The notes: a model not told the origin generated them from the sequence alone. Positions 52,693 to 63,876 are shown, counted from the stretch's first letter. The stretch is DNA of 64,000 bases from Blepharisma japonicum (GCA_949751835.1 CATKHK010000028.1:124001-188000), one strand, 5' to 3'. Made by a program: numbers and translations.

Positions 52693-53433
52693 ATGCAGTC
52701 AATTCCTCAATTAAAACGCTTAGAAGATTTTGAGCTCCCAAAATATCAAAATTCTTGTCCCCAACCCAAAGGTGTCCGTCGATATCCTGTCCATAAGAAT
52801 TTTGTATCTTCAGAATATGCACTTGCCCAAGATGATTATTCGAATTACTTAAAACGAATTTTAAAACTTGACGAATCTTCAACGCCAAGTCAAGCTTATA
52901 GATCTCCAACTCAATTGAGTACTCAATCAACAACAACCGACGACTACTATAAAACTGAAATTCCTACAAGGTCAGCTTCTTCACTAGAAAAACCAATTAA
53001 CATAATTAAGGTAAAAGACAGTGGAATGCAAACAGAAATTTTTGAACAAGAAAATGAAAGTTCTAGTGATGAAGAGGAGGAATATCGAGAAAAACTGTCA
53101 AGAATAAGAGAAAGTAGAAGCTTGAATCAGCTTCCAAATATTATGACGCAAGAGCTGCCCCCAAAACTGCTGCAGCCTCATTACAATTTATCTAGTCCAG
53201 TTAGAACTCCATATAGTAATACTATGAACCCTTATTCAACTCCAAAAAATATAAACCCTTTTATTGATTACGGGAAACTTCCAGCTTTTCATCAGCCTCT
53301 ATATTCTCATAACCACCCAAAACTACACCCAGATAATCCAATTGTAGGCTATGGAAGAGATGCTTATAAATATACGCCTAGGAAGATGTCAAATTTCGGC
53401 TCCCTGATGGTAAAGCCAAACAATTTTAGATAA
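52693..53433 (+). CDS. Unknown protein, paralog pair member 1
   Basis: The 246-aa protein is hydrophilic and Pro/Ser/Tyr-rich. The N-terminal block (MQSIPQLKRLEDFELP; RRYPVHKNFVSSEYALAQDD; YSNYLKRI) and the C-terminal block (KMSNFGSLMVKPNNFR) are shared with the next gene. The middle diverges, apart from a short DSGMQTE element (GIQTE in the paralog). Such short conserved ends around a disordered middle suggest two binding motifs on a flexible linker. No known family. A common A/T-rich leader (AATTTATAATTCAT) precedes both genes. Confidence 0.8.
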   Translation: MQSIPQLKRLEDFELPKYQNSCPQPKGVRRYPVHKNFVSSEYALAQDDYSNYLKRILKLDESSTPSQAYRSPTQLSTQSTTTDDYYKTEIPTRSASSLEKPINIIKVKDSGMQTEIFEQENESSSDEEEEYREKLSRIRESRSLNQLPNIMTQELPPKLLQPHYNLSSPVRTPYSNTMNPYSTPKNINPFIDYGKLPAFHQPLYSHNHPKLHPDNPIVGYGRDAYKYTPRKMSNFGSLMVKPNNFR

Positions 53434-53484
53434 TGTATTTTACACTAAAATAAAGAAATAAATTTATAATTCATATCTATTATA

Positions 53485-54294
53485 ATGCAAAGCTTCCCTC
53501 AAACCAAAAGACCAGAGGATCTAAGATTTTATACAAATCGAGCTGCACATCTCCATCTGAATGGAAAAAAGCGATTTTTTGTTCATAAAAATTCAGTTTC
53601 TCCAGATTACGCATTAGCTCAGGATGATTATACAAATTTTTTAATTAGAAGTGAAAGGATGGATATTAACCAAATTAAAGATAATCCAATGCTTTCACCT
53701 TCACAGATAAGCGGAAGTATACAAAATTTTGAAGAATACGATAAATTTACTCAAAGTAGATCGGTTTCACAAATGGAATCACCAGTAAGAAAAATAAAAA
53801 TAAGTGAGATTGGAATTCAGACTGAAAAAAATAGAGAAAGATTAAATGAAAGAGAAGAAGCTAACAAGTTTCATTTAGATTTAAAACCTAGTCCTAGTCT
53901 TAATGCATTACCCACATATAATAAACATGAAAAGCACCGCAGGAATACTGTAAGAAATGACTTTTACACTCCAATTAGTCCATATGCAGCAGCTGACCAA
54001 ATAAACACCAATAAGAATAAAGTAGAAAGAAATATTTTTTACCAACAGACTCCAAAAAATTATCAGCAAAATAAAATAGACTATCAAAATCCTTTCCCTA
54101 ATATCCCAACTTCAGATACACTAAATTTTCATAGTGAATCTCCGTATCATTCCCCCAATCGAAACTCTGACACCAAACAAATTTTTAGACCTCAGAACCA
54201 ATTAATTTCAAATAATCAAAGTAACATTAACAATTTCTCCAGTAACCTTTCAAACTTCGGCTCAATGCTACTAAAGCCTACCAATTTTAGATAA
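53485..54294 (+). CDS. Unknown protein, paralog pair member 2
   Basis: The 269-aa tandem paralog starts MQSFPQTKRPEDLRFY and has KKRFFVHKNSVSPDYALAQD and DYTNFLIRS near the N-terminus, IGIQTEKN in the middle and LSNFGSMLLKPTNFR at the C-terminus. Asn/Gln-rich in the last third. It begins 51 nt after the first member's stop and ends 23 nt before the stop of the convergent PPP4R1-like gene. Confidence 0.8.
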   Translation: MQSFPQTKRPEDLRFYTNRAAHLHLNGKKRFFVHKNSVSPDYALAQDDYTNFLIRSERMDINQIKDNPMLSPSQISGSIQNFEEYDKFTQSRSVSQMESPVRKIKISEIGIQTEKNRERLNEREEANKFHLDLKPSPSLNALPTYNKHEKHRRNTVRNDFYTPISPYAAADQINTNKNKVERNIFYQQTPKNYQQNKIDYQNPFPNIPTSDTLNFHSESPYHSPNRNSDTKQIFRPQNQLISNNQSNINNFSSNLSNFGSMLLKPTNFR

Positions 54295-54317
54295 TTTTTT
54301 TAAAATAATTAAATAAT

Positions 54318-56403
54318 CTATGATTCTATTAAAAGTTCCGAAACAGTAGCTGAGCTAATTCGGATATCTTCCACAAATCCGTTCCAGTCAGGTCTAATTG
54401 TATCCTTTAAAACTTCAAATTCTAAGCTTGCTCCTGAACAGTTGAAACTAATAATTTCTCCAATATCATTATCAGCCATAATAGGTCTCAAAATAGGGGG
54501 TGTTAAAACAGGTGGCATTTTGGGTGCTGGCCGCAAGATATTGACACCTCTATTATCTTCATATTTTCCTGTAATATTTCATCTTACATCTGCGTCAAAA
54601 TCATGGCTCATAGCTGTGTTCAACCCTAGCCAATATTCATTTGTGGGGTATTTCTTGTGTCCTTTTTTAACTGCTAGAGAGCAAGCAATACGAACATTAA
54701 CAACTGGGTCATTGGCAGCATTCGATAATTCTTCTGCAAATAAATTTTGGAAATCAGGCAGATCGATGAGATGAAGAGCAGCTTGAGAAAAAATCAATCG
54801 GTTTGTGTAGCTTTGATCAATTGCAAAACTTTTGACTGCTTGAATTATTTCTTCTTTTTTACCTGATGATAATATTAGAGCTGTAGCTTTCCCTAGTCCT
54901 AATGCAGCGTCATCTCTAATTTTTGCAATTTTGTCCTTGCACAAATCAAATATTATTTGCCAAAGATCACCTATAATTACAGAAATGGGATATAAGTCTA
55001 CTAAATCTTCTAATTGCTTAGCAATAGTATGTCTAATTCTTCAATTTCCATTTTTTGAGTTTCTTTTTACGTACTGCAGAAAAATTGGCCTTGACTCTTC
55101 TTTGATATATTTCAAAAAATTAGTTAAATTATCCAATGCAATTGCTTTTGCTGGACAAGTTTCTAAAAACATTCCTTGGTAAACTTTTATCAAATCATTA
55201 CTAGCTGCTTCTGGACCTATAACTTTTGCTACTTCATGAATACTTCTTGCGATGCTCTTTTTTGCTATATTTTCTCCTTCACTGCACAATTGGAAGTATG
55301 AATTGCTTAAGATATTCCAAGTTTCAGGGCCTAATATCTGCAATATTCCTGGAAAATAATATGCACAATGGTATTGGAATTCTCCTTTACTAGTATTGTT
55401 TTGCGATAATCCTGCAAACTGATCTAAAATTGCTGGCGATACAGTTCCTTTAGAGTATGCAATTATTTCTCCTAACTGTAATAAAGTAGCTTGTTTTACA
55501 GAATTCGATTTATCTTTCATCATTTCTATAAATCTCGACTGCAGAGTGTTTGCTTGTGCTTCTTCATTATACGCTTGAACCATAATAGAAAATCCTTCGA
55601 CACATGATTTTCTAACTCCCCAAATAGGATCATTACTAAGCGTTATATAAATATTCAGCAATTTATCCAATAATGCAGGCTCTGTTACCTGCTTAGCTGC
55701 CTTTGGCACACAATAAGCCACAAATTTTCTAATTTTTACTATTGGGTCTGCTGCAAATGATGCAATTTCAGGAACCACAAAATGTGCACAAATATCAGAA
55801 GTGATATAAGGAATAATATCTTTAAGAGCAGCAAGTCCTTTTAGCTTATTTTCTTCTTCTTCATCATGTATTAATCTCAATACTAAAGTCAAAATAACGC
55901 CTTCTCTTTCATCTTTTTCTACAATAGGAGTCAGTTTTATTGCAGCATCACATGCGCCTTTGACCACTTCGGAATTTGGATCACTTAATAATTTATCCAA
56001 GCATGGCAAAATCCGCTCTACAACATCTGAATAAGAGTCCATTTCTTTGATTAAAATATCTGCTAAGTGAGGCAGCTGCAAAGCAAACTCAGTTTTAATA
56101 TCAGGCTGATCTTCAATCTGGCTGATTAGGGCTTACAATTTGAGAGAATAAATTGAATGCTGAGTCTTTTGATGATTTTCCAAGCTGCTGAAGGAGCTCA
56201 GGCAGATTTCTTGTGAATTTTATGCGGTCTGATATGGAAGTTGACATTGCATATTGAGTAATTTTGAACAAAGCAAAGTCTACAGAAAGATCGCCAGTGC
56301 TTCTAGGAAAATTGACAGTTCCTGGGCCATTTCAATCGTCTTGATCTAGTGCAGAACCTATAGGAAGATTTATTGTAATATCAGGTCGAGCTGAAAACTC
56401 CAT
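54318..56403 (-). CDS. HEAT-repeat phosphatase regulatory subunit, PPP4R1-like, with one probable 19-nt intron
   Basis: Exon 1 (56137-56403) starts MEFSARPDITINLPIG; after the intron, exon 2 (54318-56117) completes 688 aa ending LLIES. HEAT repeats fill residues about 90-600: DPNSEVVKGACDAAIKLTPI, DPIVKIRKFVAYCVPKAA, DPIWGVRKSCVEGFSIMV, MMKDKSNSVKQATLLQLGEI, DPVVNVRIACSLAVKKG. NDPIWGVRK and the D-x-SxxVxQA repeat resemble the PP4 regulatory subunit 1 and PP2A A-subunit families, which scaffold phosphatase catalytic subunits. TGA encodes Trp in NGN-W-RIRH and ADVR-W-NITG. Assignment to PPP4R1 rather than PP2A-A is by length and terminal extensions. Confidence 0.85.
56118..56136 (-). other. Probable 19-nt intron
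   Basis: Minus strand GTAAGCCCTAATCAGCCAG. Only this GT-AG choice keeps both flanking frames (FNLFSQI to IEDQPDIKTEF) continuous; ending at the inner CAG (15 nt) breaks the frame. A 1-nt sequence error is the alternative. Confidence 0.6.
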
Positions 56404-56446
56404 ATATATTAAAGCCAACTAAATAAGCATTTGATTAGTAATTAGA

Positions 56447-56866
56447 TTAATAATCAGAGTCCGAACTAGCTCTCTTTTTCGCTTTCTTTTTACCTCTTTT
56501 AGGTGCCTGATCCCACGACTCATCAGACTCAGACTCAGATTTGGATTCAGATTCAGAATAATCTTCGTCAGATGGTTGGCTTTCTTCGCTTTCTTCCTCT
56601 TCTTCGCTATATGATTCTTCTTCAGAAGGAGTTTTTTGCTTTGGCTTCATTATAATTTTTGGCTTTATATTTTGATTTGTATCGCTTTCATCTGAAAGGA
56701 GAACGCTTTCTTCATCAGAATTCTGTATAATTGTCTGTTTTGGTAAAAGGTTTCCGTTTAACTTTGTATCCGGAATTTCATCTTTGGGCTTTTTATTAGG
56801 AGTCCCTGTACTTGGATCGCTTTTTTCATTTTGGCGCTTAAGTGGCAAGGTGTTAGAACTGGACAT
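56447..56866 (-). CDS. Unknown acidic Ser-rich nuclear-like protein
   Basis: The 139-aa protein is low complexity: Ser/Glu/Asp tracts (SEEEEESEESQPSDEDYSES), basic patches (NKKPKDEIP; KRGKKKAKKR) that could be nuclear localisation signals, and a terminal SSDSDY. It is typical of casein-kinase-2-phosphorylated nuclear proteins, but no family can be named. The stop is TAA. Confidence 0.7.
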   Translation of the reverse strand: MSSSNTLPLKRQNEKSDPSTGTPNKKPKDEIPDTKLNGNLLPKQTIIQNSDEESVLLSDESDTNQNIKPKIIMKPKQKTPSEEESYSEEEEESEESQPSDEDYSESESKSESESDESWDQAPKRGKKKAKKRASSDSDY

Positions 56867-57147
56867 AATCTTTTATTTTATCCTCACTAGACTATTTATA
56901 AAGTATATATGTATGAATTTTATAATAGGGCAAATCAAATTATTTTGTATCTTTGACCAAATCATAATATATCTGTGATAATTTTATTAAGAGAATAGCC
57001 ATGATATCTGCTATAAATGGTACTTTTTTATTCTCCTATCATTTTCTTTAAATAATTAAATTATGCAAATTTTTATATATTTCAGATATAGATGGACAAA
57101 AAAGCAGATCTTTAACTGTAATACATTAAATATTCATAGTTATGAGT

Positions 57148-58215
57148 TTATAAGCTGATTTCAAAAGTCTTCTTTTTCTTAGCAGGCTTTTTATTCCTCA
57201 TAAAGCTCGGAACATAATCAACATTTCCGGCTGGTGGAGCTTTAGTTGTAGGTGTCGACGATCTTACAGAAGTACTTCCATGCCTTAATGAAGTTTCACT
57301 TTTCTGTGAACTCATGCTGACACTTTTTAAATTCAAAGCCTTTATTTCTTCTTTTTTCGGGCTTCTTGCCATTGGTGGCGATTCAGAGTCATTTTCTTCA
57401 TCCAAATATCTTTCATTGTTCACCGGAGGCAAAAACTCGCTTTTTATCATATAAGCCTCAGGCATCTGCACAAAATTCGTTTTCTGCACTTCTGACTCAG
57501 TTGTGGACGCTGTTTGGTTCCTTCTATTTGAGGTCTTAAATTTCGCCAAATCCAAAGCCCCTTCTTTTTGAATTTCTTCTAATAAAATTTCATAGCTCCT
57601 CACTTTATTCCTTAATTCATCATTTTCATCAAGAACTGCTTGGACTTGAGTTTCTATTTGAAATCTTTGATGCTGGGCATCTTCTAGCTGTGTTTGTAGC
57701 TTAGGGATGGTTTCTCTTTTTAACAAGGTATTTTCAGATCTAAGGACTTCATTTTCTTCACGAAATTCATTTAGCTCATCTTCGTCGATATCTTTGGTTT
57801 CAGCTTTAACTAGTAGTGCTTTGGCTTCTCTATATTTCTCTTCAAATGTTTCTTTCATCTTATTAGCGAAATCAAGTTCATCCTTTAATTTTTCAATTTC
57901 TGCATTGTTTGTTTCTCTATTTTGAAAAGATTGGCTCTCTTGTTCTTCAGTTTCTCTGGAATTTTTAAGGGAGCTTAATTTATTGTTTTTTTCCACTTGC
58001 TGTTTAATTATTTCTTTGAGATGGACGATTTCTTCATCTTTAGCTTGAAGTAGTGCTTTAAGCTCACTGATTTTTACTTCCATTTGGCTTACTTGGGCAA
58101 CATAATATTGGTTTGCACGGGTAATTGTATCTTTTTCTGATTTGAACTGCCGGAGTTCAAAGAGTTCTTTAATGATTTGTTGGTTGAGTGTGATCTCTTT
58201 AGAGAAATCAGACAT
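57148..58215 (-). CDS. Unknown coiled-coil protein
   Basis: The 355-aa protein has a coiled coil spanning about residues 5-225 (QMEVKISELKALLQAKDEEI, EIEKLKDELDFANKMKETFE, NEFREENEVLRSENTLLKRE). The C-terminal 120 residues are Ser/Thr/Pro-rich and basic at the end (MRNKKPAKKKKTFEISL). Such architecture is common in basal body and cortical scaffold proteins, but no specific family is visible. No TGA codon is needed. Confidence 0.82.
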   Translation of the reverse strand: MSDFSKEITLNQQIIKELFELRQFKSEKDTITRANQYYVAQVSQMEVKISELKALLQAKDEEIVHLKEIIKQQVEKNNKLSSLKNSRETEEQESQSFQNRETNNAEIEKLKDELDFANKMKETFEEKYREAKALLVKAETKDIDEDELNEFREENEVLRSENTLLKRETIPKLQTQLEDAQHQRFQIETQVQAVLDENDELRNKVRSYEILLEEIQKEGALDLAKFKTSNRRNQTASTTESEVQKTNFVQMPEAYMIKSEFLPPVNNERYLDEENDSESPPMARSPKKEEIKALNLKSVSMSSQKSETSLRHGSTSVRSSTPTTKAPPAGNVDYVPSFMRNKKPAKKKKTFEISL

Positions 58216-58684
58216 ATTAATTAAATAATAAATTTTAAGCTATTATAAAAGCTATAATAAGGAAATAAGGTTCATATCAAATCAATTTGATCTTAGTTCA
58301 AACTCATATATTATAATTAATTTCATAATAAGCCATTTGAGTTCTTGTCTTTTGGGTTAAAAGTTTTCTTTAATTAATGTAAATATTATTTGTTAGGCTT
58401 AACAATAGCCTTTCTAAGATAAAAAGACAGCTAATTAGGTTTCTATTCATAAATTTAGAGCTAAAGTATATATTAAAAGACCATATTTACCTTAACCTTC
58501 CTCGAACCTATGCATTTTTCATTCATAGCCGCAGCAATTTTTTAATAAAGACTTCAATAATTTTTTGCTTATTCGTAATCCCTTCTCTATTCTAACTATT
58601 TTCTCCTTCAAATTTCATTCTCCGCTCCTCTAAATTCCAAGAATTAACTAAATCTTGCAATCATATAATAAATTAGTGGTCAAA
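58216..58684. other. Spacer between divergent genes
   Basis: About 470 nt, likely the promoter region of the highly expressed uL10 gene and of the coiled-coil gene. Pyrimidine-rich sequence lies at 58575-58635. No other feature. Confidence 0.45.
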
Positions 58685-59686
58685 ATGGCAGAGGTCAAGG
58701 CTAAGAAGTATGAGTACTGGGAAACCCTCTGGAAACTAGTTGAAGAGTACCCACAGGTTTTGATCTGCGAAGCCAACAACGTTGGTAGCAACCTCTTGCA
58801 GGACATCAGAACTAAAATCAGAGGACAAGCTGTCATGCTCTTCGGAAAGAACACACTGATTAGAGCTGGGCTTAAGCACAGATTGGAAGAGCCAACTCCA
58901 GAACAAGAAGACTACGAGAAGAGAAAAGACAAATGGTTCCCATTAGAAAACATCAAAGAGCTCATCCCAAATATCAAAGGCAACGTCGGCTTAATCTTCT
59001 GCAAAGGAGGAATGGACAAGATCCTTGAAATCATTGAAACTTCCACCACTCCAGCCGAAGCTAAAGCTGGCACAGTCTCTCCTTGCAACGTCTTTGTGCC
59101 TCCAGGACCAACCGGTATGGATCCTTCACAGACTGCCTTCTTCCAGGCCCTTGGTATTTCCACCAAGATCGCTAAAGGCCAAATTGAAATTATCACAGAA
59201 GTCCAAGTCATTGAGCAAGGCAAGAAGGTAGGAAACAGTGAAGCTGTCCTCTTGAAAAAGCTCAACATCAAGCCATTCAAATTCGGTCTTAAAGTAACCA
59301 AGGTTTACGATAATGGCTCAGTCTACAGTGCTGAAGTCCTCAAATTAACACCAGACATTGTAATTGAAAAATTCTTGAACGGTGTCAGAAACATCGCTGC
59401 CATGTCTTTGGAACTTGGAATCCCAACCGCAGCCTCAGTCCCTCACTCAGTTCTTAATGGATTTAAGAATTTGGTCGGAATTGCAATTGCTATTGACTAT
59501 CCATTAAAGCAAGCACAAACAATCATTGATGTCATCAAAGATCCATCAAAACTTGCAGCTCTTCAAGCTGCTCCAGCCACAACTGCCACTGCCGCCCCAC
59601 AGGAAACATCTAAGCCTGTAGAAGAAGAGAAAGAAGTTGAGGTCGATGAAGATCTTGGAGGAATGTTTGGAGATGAAGACTATTAA
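58685..59686 (+). CDS. RPLP0: 60S acidic ribosomal protein P0 (uL10)
   Basis: The 333-aa protein has the uL10 N-terminal domain (YWETLWKLVEEYPQVLICEA, NNVGSNLLQDIR, GKNTLIRAGLKHRLE), the central block (PCNVFVPPGPTGMDPSQTAF) and the Ala-rich hinge with the acidic C-terminal peptide. The terminal tail (EDLGGMFGDEDY) replaces the standard D-D-M-G-F-G-L-F-D and still fits the P-stalk consensus loosely. P0 anchors the P1/P2 stalk for elongation-factor GTPase activation. I start at ATG 58685, since upstream in-frame codons begin with TTG. Strong codon bias (many C-ending codons), Trp only as TGG. Confidence 0.97.
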   Translation: MAEVKAKKYEYWETLWKLVEEYPQVLICEANNVGSNLLQDIRTKIRGQAVMLFGKNTLIRAGLKHRLEEPTPEQEDYEKRKDKWFPLENIKELIPNIKGNVGLIFCKGGMDKILEIIETSTTPAEAKAGTVSPCNVFVPPGPTGMDPSQTAFFQALGISTKIAKGQIEIITEVQVIEQGKKVGNSEAVLLKKLNIKPFKFGLKVTKVYDNGSVYSAEVLKLTPDIVIEKFLNGVRNIAAMSLELGIPTAASVPHSVLNGFKNLVGIAIAIDYPLKQAQTIIDVIKDPSKLAALQAAPATTATAAPQETSKPVEEEKEVEVDEDLGGMFGDEDY

Positions 59687-60203
59687 ATAACATATTTTCT
59701 TGAAATTGAGATTAAAAAATGAATTATAAATAATTTTATGATGGATGCAAAAATGCTGAAAAATTATTTTTTATTTAAAATTCCTATTAAAGTTATTTAA
59801 CTGGCTTTGTTTTGTATATTTTATAATAATGGTAGCCATGGTTCATAAATCATTTAATGCATAAATCGAATCTTTAAATATAGAAATAAGTTAACTGATT
59901 TAATATTACTTTTCATCCCAAAATTTGCTTCATCCATGCTTTCCATATAGAATTTGATGCGAATTACCCAAGCTGTAATTTTCTTTACACATTTTTGCTC
60001 ATTTCCGTATGTGTATTAATTACAATTGCATAGCATTTGAAAGCATTTTTTCTCTTAATAGCTTCAACAAATAGCAGCCATCTCAATTTTAGCTTATTTA
60101 GGCTAATCATGAAATTTGTTTTTACGAATTTCTCCTATAATCAGTGTTCACCATTTATGATAGAAGAGTATTGATCCAATAATAGCCTATATAAAATTAT
60201 TAT
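59687..60203. other. AT-rich intergenic spacer
   Basis: About 520 nt following P0. No frame or RNA gene that I can support. Confidence 0.45.
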
Positions 60204-60563
60204 ATGTCAGAGGTAACTCAAGCATCTTGTACAGGCGAATTTGATAAAAATTCGTGTATTTTTTCCCCTAAACCTAAAAGGACATCAATTCCTCCAATTC
60301 GAAGTCCAGTAGAAAACCCATTTTGTTCTATGTTCCAAGAAGACATTTCCAAGGAAGAAGCTCACATCCTAAAAGAGCTTAATTCGATCCTTATGCAGCC
60401 AGAAGTAAAAAGACCATTTAAGCTGGTCCAAACTCCATCACCTGCATTTTGCAGGTCCCAACGACCACTTTCCCGGCATACAAGCAATCCGATGATAAAT
60501 GACGTTTTATTCGAAGAAATTAACTCCAATTCATGTAACCTACCAACATATGTTTTTACTTAG
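60204..60563 (+). CDS. Unknown small Ser/Pro-rich protein
   Basis: The 119-aa frame starts MSEVTQASCTGEFDKN and ends at TAG. It contains short SP/TP motifs (FSPKPKRTS, RSPVENP, QTPSPAF) suitable for proline-directed kinases and a helical stretch (EEAHILKELNSILMQP). No domain is recognised. Isolated by large spacers on both sides. Confidence 0.6.
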   Translation: MSEVTQASCTGEFDKNSCIFSPKPKRTSIPPIRSPVENPFCSMFQEDISKEEAHILKELNSILMQPEVKRPFKLVQTPSPAFCRSQRPLSRHTSNPMINDVLFEEINSNSCNLPTYVFT

Positions 60564-61548
60564 ATAATAAACTAAAATTTTTCAATTAGCTTTAATCCTT
60601 GTGCCATTCTGGAAAGGTAATTCTGAGCAAAACAATTGGAATATGGTAGGGATTGGACAGAAAGAAAGGAAAGATGATGAAATGTGGATGCATAAAGAGG
60701 AAAATAAAGCTTAGATATATGAAAGAGTAAAACAATAAAGAGCAAGGGGACTTAAGAAATAATCTTTAATTGCTATTTTTGAGACAAAATAATTATTAGA
60801 AAAATAAGTTAGTAGTCACCAATGCTGAAAGAAAAATATTTAAAATCTTTAAAACATAGGAAGTGTTTCTTATCCTTAATTGTAAATTTTATAGGATAAA
60901 GTTTATTAGTAGAAGTAATTAAGCAGTTATGGAATGATGAAAGTTACGTGAAAATTCAAATAGGGATGCAAATTAATCCTTATAAGCTTTAAGCTTATAA
61001 AAGAAAATCAAGTTTATGCTTGTAATATCAATAGAAAATTAAACTACATTTTTGCGGAAGTACAACATCTAAAAACTTAAAATTGGATCGAGTGATTAGC
61101 ATTGATTGAGATAAATAGACTCTTAAGAGCCATAAGGTTAGAGCATTGGTGAAGATTAACAGATATGTAATGAATGAGATAAATAGACTCCTCAGTCTTT
61201 AATTATGCTATGTATGGAAAATAAAAAATGATCTAAATTAATGAGAATAGATATTCTATATTCTTAAGCCCCAATCTTATTATCATACCTTTGAATTTAG
61301 CTCTAAATCTAAATTTAAAATGCTTTTCAAAAAGAAGTTGATAATAATTAAAAAATATCCCAATTTCTCTGCTGAGAAATAATATAGCTTATTCAGCGTT
61401 GCGTTCACTCTATCTATGACCTAAAATTAATAAATAGCTAGAAACGAATCCAGCCTATTTATAATATTTCTTTTTTAAAGATCTTCCAATTTGAATCCTA
61501 TTCCTATACTATTTTCCAATTCACTCACTGCCATTTTGCAAATAAAAA
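60564..61548. other. Long AT-rich spacer with short direct repeats
   Basis: About 985 nt without a supportable gene. TGAGATAAATAGACTC occurs twice, at about 61107-61122 and 61175-61190. The rest is AT-rich with many stops in all frames. Confidence 0.5.
61107..61190. repeat. Two 16-bp direct repeats 68 bp apart
   Basis: TGAGATAAATAGACTC is repeated exactly, followed by similar CTTAAGAG / CTCAGTC tails. No known function; could be a decayed small duplication. Confidence 0.5.
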
Positions 61549-63876
61549 ATGAAATTAGGCTTTGAAATACAAGGCATCGGATATCCCGATATTACATATG
61601 CATCCCCGCCAGAGTTGTATTTTCACCAAGCTCAGCATTTTCTTTTTCAAAAGAACTTAGATATGGCTCTAAGGTGTTTTGACTTAGTTTGCCACTTAGC
61701 TCCAGCAAATCCATCATATTGGATCGCATATGCAGAGTGCTTAAAGCTGGCAAACTGTTCAAATGACTCTTTAAGAGCATATTTGGCTGCTGCTTCACTA
61801 CAGAACTCCTCCGCTTTACAAGTAATTATAGGATACCTATATGAAGAATTGGGCTTTGACAATGAAGCTCTACAGTCATATGATCAAAGCATCTCACTGG
61901 ATCCATACAAGTTTGAAGGGTATAATTATAAAGGAAATTTATTGCGAAAACTAAGGAAACTACAAGAGGCTGTGGAAGTTTTTTGTACTGGACTTAGAAT
62001 GGGCGGTAAAAATGAGCATCTGTATAATAATCTTGGAAATTGCTATTTAGACTCAAATTTGATACTGGAAGCTGAACAATGCTATATGTCAGCAATTTCA
62101 ATTGTCCCCGAAATGGTTGCAGCACATTGCAACTTATCAAACGTATTAAAAGCACAAGGAAGAGTATCAGAAGCATTAGACCAATGTAAACAAGCAATTT
62201 GCATTGATCCTTCTTATTCCGACGCTTATGCTTGCATGGGGAATATTTTGAAAGATACACACAATATTCAAGAATGCTTGATTTATTATCAACAAGCATT
62301 GCAGTTAAATCCTACATCTGTGGTGATTCTTAATAACTTAGCTAATGCATTGAAGGATATAGGAGACGTGCATAATGCAATTGTTTGCTATAAAAAAGCA
62401 TTAGAAATTACTCCATGATTTCCAGAAGCATATTGCAATTTGATATATTCAAAGATTTTTATATGTGACTGGGAAGACCAGCAAAATTCTTTTATACAGA
62501 TGGCCAAATATATAAAATATCAAGTGGAAAATAAACAATTGCCGAGCGTGCAGCCTTTTCACGCAATAATTTATCCATTGGCGCCTGAAGATAAATTAAC
62601 ATTATCAAGAAAATATGCAGAGCATGCTCAGTCATTGGTAGCGGGATATTCAATTTTCCCAAAATCTCAGCCTAATGAAGGAAAAATCAGAATTGGGTAT
62701 GTTTCAAGCGACTTTGGAGATCACCCTTTGAGCCATTTACTGCAAAGTATTTTTAAGTTCCATAATAGGCAATATTTTGAAGTTTATGGATTTGCTTTAA
62801 GTCCAAATGATAAGTCTGAATATCGACGAAGAGTAGAAGAAGGATGTGATGAATTTATTGATATATCTAGAATTGATGATCCTTATAAAGCTGCACAAGC
62901 TATACACCAATATAATATTGATATTTTGGTCAATTTGAATGGATACACAAAAGGTTCTCGGAATGAAATATTTGCCTTAAAGCCTGGCAGGGTGCAAGCA
63001 CAGTTTATGGGATTTCCAGGGACTTTAGGTGCTGATTACATTCCCTATATGATCACTGACAAATCTGTCTGCCCTCCTGCATATACGCATTATTATTCTG
63101 AAAAGATGATCTGGATGCCTCATAGCTATTTCGCAAACGACCATGCCCAGTCAAATCGTGACGTCTTAGATCTTTCAAACCGTCCTACTAGGCAAGAATA
63201 TGGCCTTCCTGACGATAAATTTATTTTCGCGAACTTTAATCAGCTCTATAAAATCGATCCAGATACTTTTGCAATATGGATGAATATTCTGAAGAGAACA
63301 CCCAACAGTGTGCTATGACTTTTAAGATTCCCTTCAGTTGGTGAAGCTAATATAAGAAAATATGCATCGGAATATGGAATAGAGCAATCACGGATTATTT
63401 TTACAGATGTCGCTCAGAAGAGAATACACATAAATAGATGCTTTTTGGCTGACTTGTGCTTAGATACTCCACTATACAATGGGCACACAACTGGCTGTGA
63501 TTTATTATGAAGTGGCTTACCAATGGTAACATTTCCTCTTAAAACAATGGCTTCAAGAGTCGCATCAGGCCTTGTCACAGCACTAGAATGTCCAGAAATG
63601 ATTGCAAGCTCTCCTTCAAACTATGAAGAAAAAGCAGTTCAATACGCCAATGGGCCAGTTATAAGCCAAATTGAAAGCACCTTCCCTAAACACATTAGAA
63701 CTAGATTAGGCTCAAGCGAGCTTAAACTTTTACGTTGTAAAATAGAACACAAAAGATTGACAGCGCCTCTCTTCAACACTGAGATGTGGGTCAGAAATCT
63801 TGAAAAAGGTTTAAAAGAAGTCATGAAAATTGAATTAGAAAATGGAAGTCATTCAAATATTGAAATTGTTCCATAG
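61549..63876 (+). CDS. OGT: O-GlcNAc transferase (UDP-GlcNAc: polypeptide, GT41)
   Basis: The 775-aa OGT has TPR repeats over about residues 20-300 ([58 protein letters not shown]). The GT41 catalytic region follows: [20 protein letters not shown] (catalytic-region His), [58 protein letters not shown], then [15 protein letters not shown] and [15 protein letters not shown]. All signature motifs are conserved relative to the animal/plant enzyme, which attaches GlcNAc to Ser/Thr of nuclear and cytosolic proteins. TGA encodes Trp at three sites, including SVL-W-LLRFP and LL-W-SGLP, both invariant Trp in the family. Confidence 0.97.

Noticed and set aside
62165-62180. 16-nt GTATCAGAAGCATTAG as an intron in OGT
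   Set aside because: It encodes VSEALD inside a well-conserved TPR repeat; removing it breaks the frame and the repeat.
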